This document shows, piece after piece, positions 6,320 to 10,489 of a stretch of DNA of 10,489 bases. Each line of letters begins with the position of its first letter. Within the stretch, counting starts at the first letter, position 1. Source of the DNA: Clostridia bacterium (GTDB lineage: Bacteria > Bacillota > Clostridia > CAKSNL01 > HGM11501); the NCBI GenBank assembly GCA_017390225.1, contig JAFPCL010000080.1:1-10489 (forward strand), written 5' to 3'. The translations under genes were made by a program, and so were the position numbers. The notes under the pieces were generated by a model. The model ran no database searches, was not told the origin of the DNA, and saw nothing but the letters and a program-made list of their open reading frames with translations.

Positions 6320-7696
6320 ATGCAAAATTTTGATTTGATCATCCTGGGCGGCGGCCCTGCCGGTTACAATGCTGCAGAACGTGCCGCAGAAGCCGGTTTT
6401 AAAACCGTTGTGATTGAAAAGCGTGCATTGGGCGGTGTTTGCTTGAACGAAGGTTGCATTCCTTCCAAGTCTTTCTTGAACTCCGCAAAAATGCTGGATC
6501 ATGCTCGTCACAGCGAAAAGTACGGCGTTACCGTTACCGGTGCTTCCATCGACCACAAGGCTGTTGTTGCTCGCAAGAATAAGGTTGTTGCAACCTTGGT
6601 TGGCGGCATCCAGGCAGCACTGAAGGGCCACAAAGTCACTGTTGTAGACGCCGAAGGAAAAATCGAAGGCAAAGAAGGCAACGACTACAAAGTTGTTGCA
6701 AACGGTGAAAGCTACGTTGCTCCCCGTCTTCTGATCTGCTCCGGTTCCTATGCTATCGTTCCTGCCTTCATCAAAGGCGCAAAGGAAATGCTCGACAAGG
6801 GCATTGCTCTGACCAACCGCGAAATTCTCGATCTGGAAGAAGTTCCGAAGAAGCTGGTCATCATCGGCGGCGGCGTTATCGGCATGGAAATGGCTTCCTA
6901 CTTCAACTCCATCGGCAGTGAAGTTACCGTCATTGAAATGCTCGACCACATTGGTGGTCCCACCGATATTGATATTGCAAAAATTCTGCAGAAGAACTAC
7001 GAAAAGAAGGGCGTTAAGTTCCTGCTTGGCGCTGCTGCAAAAGAAGTCACCGAAAAGGGCGTTGTATACGAACTGAACGGTCAGCAAGCTTTGGCAGAAG
7101 CCGATAAGGTTCTTCTTTCCATCGGTCGTCGTGCCAACACCGAAGGCATCGGTTTGGAATCCATCGGTGTTATCACCGAACGCGGCGCTATCGTCACCGA
7201 CGAACGTATGCGCACCAATGTGCCGAATGTCTATGCCGCAGGCGATGTCAACGGCAAGTCCATGCTGGCTCACACGGCTTACCGTGAAGGTGAAGTTGCT
7301 GTCAACAACATGGCAGGCAAGAAAGACATCATGCGCTACAATGCCATTCCTTCCGTTATCTACACCAGCCCCGAAGTCGGTGGTGTCGGCGAAACGGAAG
7401 CTACCGCCAAGGCAAAGGGCTACGACGTTGCTGTCGTTAAAATCCCGATGCAGTTCTCCGGTCGTTATGTTGCCGAAAACGAAGGCGGCGACGGCATCTG
7501 CAAGCTGATCGTTGACAAAAAATACGATCGCCTGATCGGTTGCCATCTTCTGACCAACTATGCATCCGAAATCATTGTTGCCGCCGGCGAAATGATTGAA
7601 GCACAGATGCGTATTGATGAAATCAAAGAGATCGTGTTCCCGCATCCTTCCGTTGCAGAAGTTATCCGCGAGGCACTGTATCAGATTAAATATTGA
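6320..7696 (+). CDS. lpdA: Dihydrolipoyl dehydrogenase (E3)
   Basis: 458 residues, the usual E3 length. It reoxidises dihydrolipoyl groups on the E2 and passes electrons through FAD to NAD. The FAD site is ILGGGPAGYNAAERAAEAG (8-26). The redox-active disulfide is Cys41/Cys46 in GGVCLNEGCIPSK (38-50), the NAD site is IIGGGVIGMEMA (181-192), a second FAD contact is YAAGDVNG (305-312), and the C-terminal catalytic pair His442/Glu447 lies in PHPSVAE. There is no fused lipoyl domain at the N-terminus, unlike some Gram-positive E3 proteins. The ribosome site is AAAGGA (6302-6307), set a rather long 12 nt from the ATG, which may lower its translation. It lies 20 nt after E2 and 22 nt before E1, so it is almost surely dedicated to this complex. 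Confidence 0.95.
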   Translation: MQNFDLIILGGGPAGYNAAERAAEAGFKTVVIEKRALGGVCLNEGCIPSKSFLNSAKMLDHARHSEKYGVTVTGASIDHKAVVARKNKVVATLVGGIQAALKGHKVTVVDAEGKIEGKEGNDYKVVANGESYVAPRLLICSGSYAIVPAFIKGAKEMLDKGIALTNREILDLEEVPKKLVIIGGGVIGMEMASYFNSIGSEVTVIEMLDHIGGPTDIDIAKILQKNYEKKGVKFLLGAAAKEVTEKGVVYELNGQQALAEADKVLLSIGRRANTEGIGLESIGVITERGAIVTDERMRTNVPNVYAAGDVNGKSMLAHTAYREGEVAVNNMAGKKDIMRYNAIPSVIYTSPEVGGVGETEATAKAKGYDVAVVKIPMQFSGRYVAENEGGDGICKLIVDKKYDRLIGCHLLTNYASEIIVAAGEMIEAQMRIDEIKEIVFPHPSVAEVIREALYQIKY

Positions 7697-7718
7697 TTAT
7701 TGAAAGGGGAAAATTACA

Positions 7719-10211
7719 ATGACAAAATCTCTTGTTATGGATCCTAAGGAGCTCCTGGCTCCGGGTAAAATTCACTTCGAAGACATCGATGTAAACCAGT
7801 ATAACAAAACGATTGCTGACGAAAAGAAAGCAAAGAATTACACCAACGAAGACTTAATGCGCATCTGGCGCGACATGCGTATCATTCGTGAGTTCGAAAC
7901 CATGCTCAACGAAGTTAAGACCAAGAACAACTACATGGGCATCGACTACTCCAACCCCGGCCCTGCTCACCTTTCCATCGGTCAGGAAGCAGCTGCTGTC
8001 GGTGAAGCTTATCTTCTGGATACCAACGATTTCATCTTCGGTTCTCACAGAAGCCATGGCGAAATCCTTGCCAAAGGTCTTTCCGCTATTGAAAAGCTTT
8101 CCGAAGAAGAAGTTTATGCTATCATGAAAGATTTCTTCGGCGGCCAGACCCTCAAGGTTGTTGAAGAACGCGCAGAAGCAGGCATCTCCAAGAAGGAACT
8201 GGCTATCCGCTTCCTCCTGTACGGTGCACTGGCTGAAGTTTTCGCTCGTACCACCGGTTTCAACCTTGGTTTCGGCGGCTCCATGCACGCTTTCTTCACT
8301 CCCTTCGGTATTTACCCCAACAACGCTATCGTCGGTGGTGCTGTTCCGGTAGCTCTGGGTGCTGCTCTTTACAAGGCTTGCAATGCTAAGAGCGGTGTTG
8401 TCGTTGCTAACTTCGGTGACGGTTCCTTGGGTTGCGGCCCTGTTCTGGAAGCTCTCAATATGTCCAAGATGGACCAGATTGAAAAGCTCTGGGAAGAAGG
8501 CTACAACAAGGGTCTTCCCCTCATTTTCCACGTAAACAACAACCACTACGGCATGGGCGGTCAGACCTGCGGCGAAACCATGGCTTATGGCCAGGTTGCC
8601 AGAGTCGGTGCCGGTGTCAATGCTTCTCAGCTTCATGCAGAACGCGTCAACGGCTTCAATCCTCTGGCTGTTATCGACGCATATCGTCGCAAGAAGAAGA
8701 TCGTTGAAGAAGGCAATGGTCCGGTTCTTCTGGATGTTGTGACTTATCGTTTCTCCGGTCACTCTCCCTCTGACTCCGACAGCTACCGTACCCAGGAAGA
8801 AAAGCAGCTGTGGATGGATATCGACCCGATCAAGACCTACAAAGAAGCTCTGATCGAAGCTAAGGTCGGTAAAGAAGCTGACTTCGACAAGATGGAACAG
8901 GAAATCATCGAAAGAATGGTTATGATCTTCAAGCTGGCTATCGATGAAGAAATCTCTCCCCGTCTTGACCTCAAGAAAGATCCCGATGCAATTGCACGCC
9001 TGATGTTCACCAACGAAAAGGTGATGAGCTACGGCGAAGGCGAAGTTGTTGTCGGCAGAGACGTATATGCTCCCATGGAAGAAAACCCCCACGTACAGGA
9101 AATGGCAAGAAAGGCTCGTACCGACAAGGACGAAAACGGCAAGCCCCTGTCCGCTATGAAGACCTGCGTTATGAAGGACGCTCTGTTTGAAGCTGTTATC
9201 CAGAAGTTCTACGAAGACAACTCCCTGATCGCATACGGCGAAGACTGCCGTGACTGGGGTGGCGCTTTCGGTGTATACAAGAAGCTCGAACAGTCCATTC
9301 CTTATCATCGTTTCTTCAACAGCCCCATTTCCGAAGCTGCTATCGTTGGTTCCGCTGTCGGTTATGCTATGATGGGCGGCCGTGCATTGGTTGAATTGAT
9401 GTACTGCGACTTCATGGGCCGTGCAGGCGACGAAATCTTCAACCAGCTGGCAAAATGGCAGTCCATGTCCGGCGACATCATCAAGATGCCCGTTGTTCTT
9501 CGTGTTTCCGTTGGTTCCAAGTACGGTGCACAGCACTCTCAGGACTGGACCGCTCTGGCAGCACACATCCCGGGCCTCAAAGTTGTATTCCCCGCAACTC
9601 CCTACGATGCAAAGGGTCTTCTGACCTCCGCTCTGAATGGTTCTGACCCGGTTATCTTCTTCGAAAGCCAGCGTCTTTACAACCAGGCTGAAAACTTCCA
9701 CGAAGGCGGCGTACCTCGTGAAAGCTACGAAATCGAAATCGGCGAACCCGACATCAAGGTCGAAGGTTCTGATGTCACCATCATCACCATCGGCGCAACC
9801 CTTTACAAGGGCGTTGAAGCAGCTAAGAAGCTGAAAGAACAGTACGGTATCTCCGCTGAAGTTATCGACGCTCGTTCTTTGGTACCCTTCAACTACGAAA
9901 AGGTTCTGGAATCCGTTAAGAAGACCGGTAAGGTTGTTCTTGCTTCCGATGCTTGCGCACGTGGTTCCTACCTGAACGATATCGCTCGCAACATCACCGA
10001 GCTTGCATTCGATTATCTGGATGCACCTCCCGTTGTTGTCGGCGCACGTAACTGGATCACTCCCTGCTACGAACTGGATGCAGACTTCTTCCCGCAGGCA
10101 GATTGGATTATCGATGCAATCCACGAACGCATCATGCCGATCCCGGGCTACGTTGCTCACACCTGCCCCACCGAATCTGAACAGGTTCGCCGCGAAAAGC
10201 TCGGCGTTTGA
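7719..10211 (+). CDS. Fused alpha-beta thiamine-diphosphate E1 of a 2-oxoacid or acetoin-type dehydrogenase complex
   Basis: 830 residues joining both E1 subunits, about 150 longer than the sum of typical ones. Alpha half (about 1-425): HRSHG (110-114), GGSMHAFF (186-193), thiamine/magnesium motif GDGSLGCGPVLEALN (233-247) to NNNHYGMG (273-280), AERVNG (307-312) and active-site loop YRFSGHSPSD (343-352) with His348. Beta half (about 480-830): GEDC (507-510), SPISE (535-539) with the probable thiamine-activating Glu539, GAQHSQDW (603-610) and FPATPYDAKGLL (624-635). A stretch of about 50 residues (425-478) joins them. Compared with pyruvate dehydrogenase E1-alpha there are roughly 44 extra residues after HRSHG and about 10 before the NNN motif. 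The ribosome site is AAAGGGGA (7703-7710). Decarboxylation of a 2-oxoacid or cleavage of a hydroxyketone with acyl transfer to lipoyl-E2 is certain in outline; substrate unknown. Confidence 0.9.
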   Translation: MTKSLVMDPKELLAPGKIHFEDIDVNQYNKTIADEKKAKNYTNEDLMRIWRDMRIIREFETMLNEVKTKNNYMGIDYSNPGPAHLSIGQEAAAVGEAYLLDTNDFIFGSHRSHGEILAKGLSAIEKLSEEEVYAIMKDFFGGQTLKVVEERAEAGISKKELAIRFLLYGALAEVFARTTGFNLGFGGSMHAFFTPFGIYPNNAIVGGAVPVALGAALYKACNAKSGVVVANFGDGSLGCGPVLEALNMSKMDQIEKLWEEGYNKGLPLIFHVNNNHYGMGGQTCGETMAYGQVARVGAGVNASQLHAERVNGFNPLAVIDAYRRKKKIVEEGNGPVLLDVVTYRFSGHSPSDSDSYRTQEEKQLWMDIDPIKTYKEALIEAKVGKEADFDKMEQEIIERMVMIFKLAIDEEISPRLDLKKDPDAIARLMFTNEKVMSYGEGEVVVGRDVYAPMEENPHVQEMARKARTDKDENGKPLSAMKTCVMKDALFEAVIQKFYEDNSLIAYGEDCRDWGGAFGVYKKLEQSIPYHRFFNSPISEAAIVGSAVGYAMMGGRALVELMYCDFMGRAGDEIFNQLAKWQSMSGDIIKMPVVLRVSVGSKYGAQHSQDWTALAAHIPGLKVVFPATPYDAKGLLTSALNGSDPVIFFESQRLYNQAENFHEGGVPRESYEIEIGEPDIKVEGSDVTIITIGATLYKGVEAAKKLKEQYGISAEVIDARSLVPFNYEKVLESVKKTGKVVLASDACARGSYLNDIARNITELAFDYLDAPPVVVGARNWITPCYELDADFFPQADWIIDAIHERIMPIPGYVAHTCPTESEQVRREKLGV

Positions 10212-10213
10212 TT

Positions 10214-10489
10214 ATGCGCTATATCCGAGGCGGCTTTATTGAACCCACCTTTAATCTCGCCATGGAAGAATATTTCTTCCATGGCGAGGAAGAATGTTTT
10301 ATGCTGTGGCAAAATAAGCCTTCCGTGATTATCGGACGGAATCAAAACGCCATGGCAGAAATAGATTATGCCTACACTCGGGAACAAAACATCGCCGTCG
10401 CTCGCAGAATTACGGGCGGCGGCGCCGTTTATCACGATGCGGGCAATCTGAACTTTACCTATATTGTCAATAATCGCGATTTTGGTGAT
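10214..10489 (+). CDS. lplA: Lipoate-protein ligase A (3' end outside window)
   Basis: 92 codons are visible and the frame is open at the right edge. The family enzyme activates lipoate with ATP and joins it to the lysine of lipoyl domains, here presumably Lys43 and Lys165 of the E2. Seen are FNLAMEEY (13-20), matching the conserved NLALEE-type start, SVIIGRNQN (37-45), and the lipoate-binding motif RRITGGGAVYHD (64-75) followed by GNLNFTY. The GGG-AVYHD form is typical of LplA rather than of the octanoyltransferase LipM. The ATG lies only 2 nt after the E1 stop codon and has no good ribosome site, so translation is probably coupled to E1. It suggests a host scavenging external lipoate. A 33-nt perfect hairpin lies in codons 15-25. 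Confidence 0.92.
   Translation, partial: MRYIRGGFIEPTFNLAMEEYFFHGEEECFMLWQNKPSVIIGRNQNAMAEIDYAYTREQNIAVARRITGGGAVYHDAGNLNFTYIVNNRDFGD
10256..10288 (+). repeat. Perfect hairpin within the lplA coding sequence
   Basis: CTCGCCATGGAAGAA (10256-10270) pairs fully with TTCTTCCATGGCGAG (10274-10288) across a TAT loop: 15 base pairs, three-base loop. It begins 42 nt after the lplA ATG and encodes part of the conserved N-terminal region. No T-run follows directly, so it does not look like an intrinsic terminator. It would be a very stable RNA stem in the operon transcript between E1 and the body of lplA. Confidence 0.85.

Noticed and set aside
6140..7645. 501-codon minus-strand open frame opposite E3
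   Set aside because: It lies opposite an E3 gene with every catalytic motif in place, and has no recognisable domain.
7854..10160. Very long open frame on the minus strand opposite the E1 gene (768 codons)
   Set aside because: It is a shadow of strongly biased codon use in E1, where codons that would read as antisense stops are rare. The translation is Cys/His/Phe-rich with no recognisable domain, while the plus strand encodes a clear E1.
4596..10211. Firm naming of the complex as pyruvate dehydrogenase or acetoin dehydrogenase
   Set aside because: The motifs fix the reaction type but not the substrate. The inserted E1 segments and the operon context make either name unsafe.
10256..10288. 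Intrinsic terminator at the start of lplA
   Set aside because: The stem is perfect, but it lies within conserved lplA coding sequence and is not followed directly by a T-run, so I call it a hairpin of unknown role.

Overview
The window looks like chromosomal DNA of an anaerobic Clostridia-type Firmicute, perhaps near Oscillospiraceae/Ruminococcaceae. The grounds are strong AGGAGG-type ribosome sites, a textbook sigma-A promoter, roughly even base composition and Firmicute-style proteins. The taxon is inferred, not shown. There are no rRNA, tRNA, CRISPR or transposon signatures.

Layout: (1) 1-1189, minus strand: the 5' part (396 codons, running off the left edge) of a secreted protein with a signal peptide and a beta-sandwich, lectin-like look. 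(2) 1190-1526: a 337-bp divergent regulatory region with a perfect TTGACA-17-TATAAT promoter facing right, a weaker leftward promoter, and several short repeats that could be operators. (3) 1527-10489, plus strand: seven tightly packed genes with gaps of 2-35 nt. In order they are a DeoR-family repressor, an L-sorbose-1-phosphate reductase (SorE) type dehydrogenase, a sorbitol-6-phosphate dehydrogenase (SrlD/SorD) type SDR, E2 (two lipoyl domains), E3 and a fused alpha-beta E1 of a 2-oxoacid dehydrogenase-type complex, and the start of a lipoate-protein ligase (cut by the right edge).

Working model: the DeoR protein senses a phosphorylated sugar or polyol and represses its own operon. The two dehydrogenases interconvert L-sorbose-1-P, D-sorbitol-6-P and D-fructose-6-P, or a related polyol-phosphate series. 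E1-E2-E3 turns a 2-oxoacid, or an acetoin-like hydroxyketone, into acyl-CoA plus NADH. LplA attaches lipoate to the E2. The two dehydrogenase genes and the lipoyl complex share one promoter, which is the unusual part. No transporter, kinase or aldolase is visible, and the true substrate of the complex cannot be told from sequence.

Most striking details: the mixed polyol-phosphate/lipoyl-complex operon; a perfect 15-bp-arm hairpin inside the start of lplA; related tandem-octamer sites in the operon promoter spacer and 160 bp upstream; a mosaic divergence pattern between the two lipoyl domains; an extra partial E3-binding-like motif in E2; about 44- and 10-residue insertions in E1; and a roughly 55-residue N-terminal extension on the SDR. 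Family assignments come from recalled sequence patterns, with no search run.
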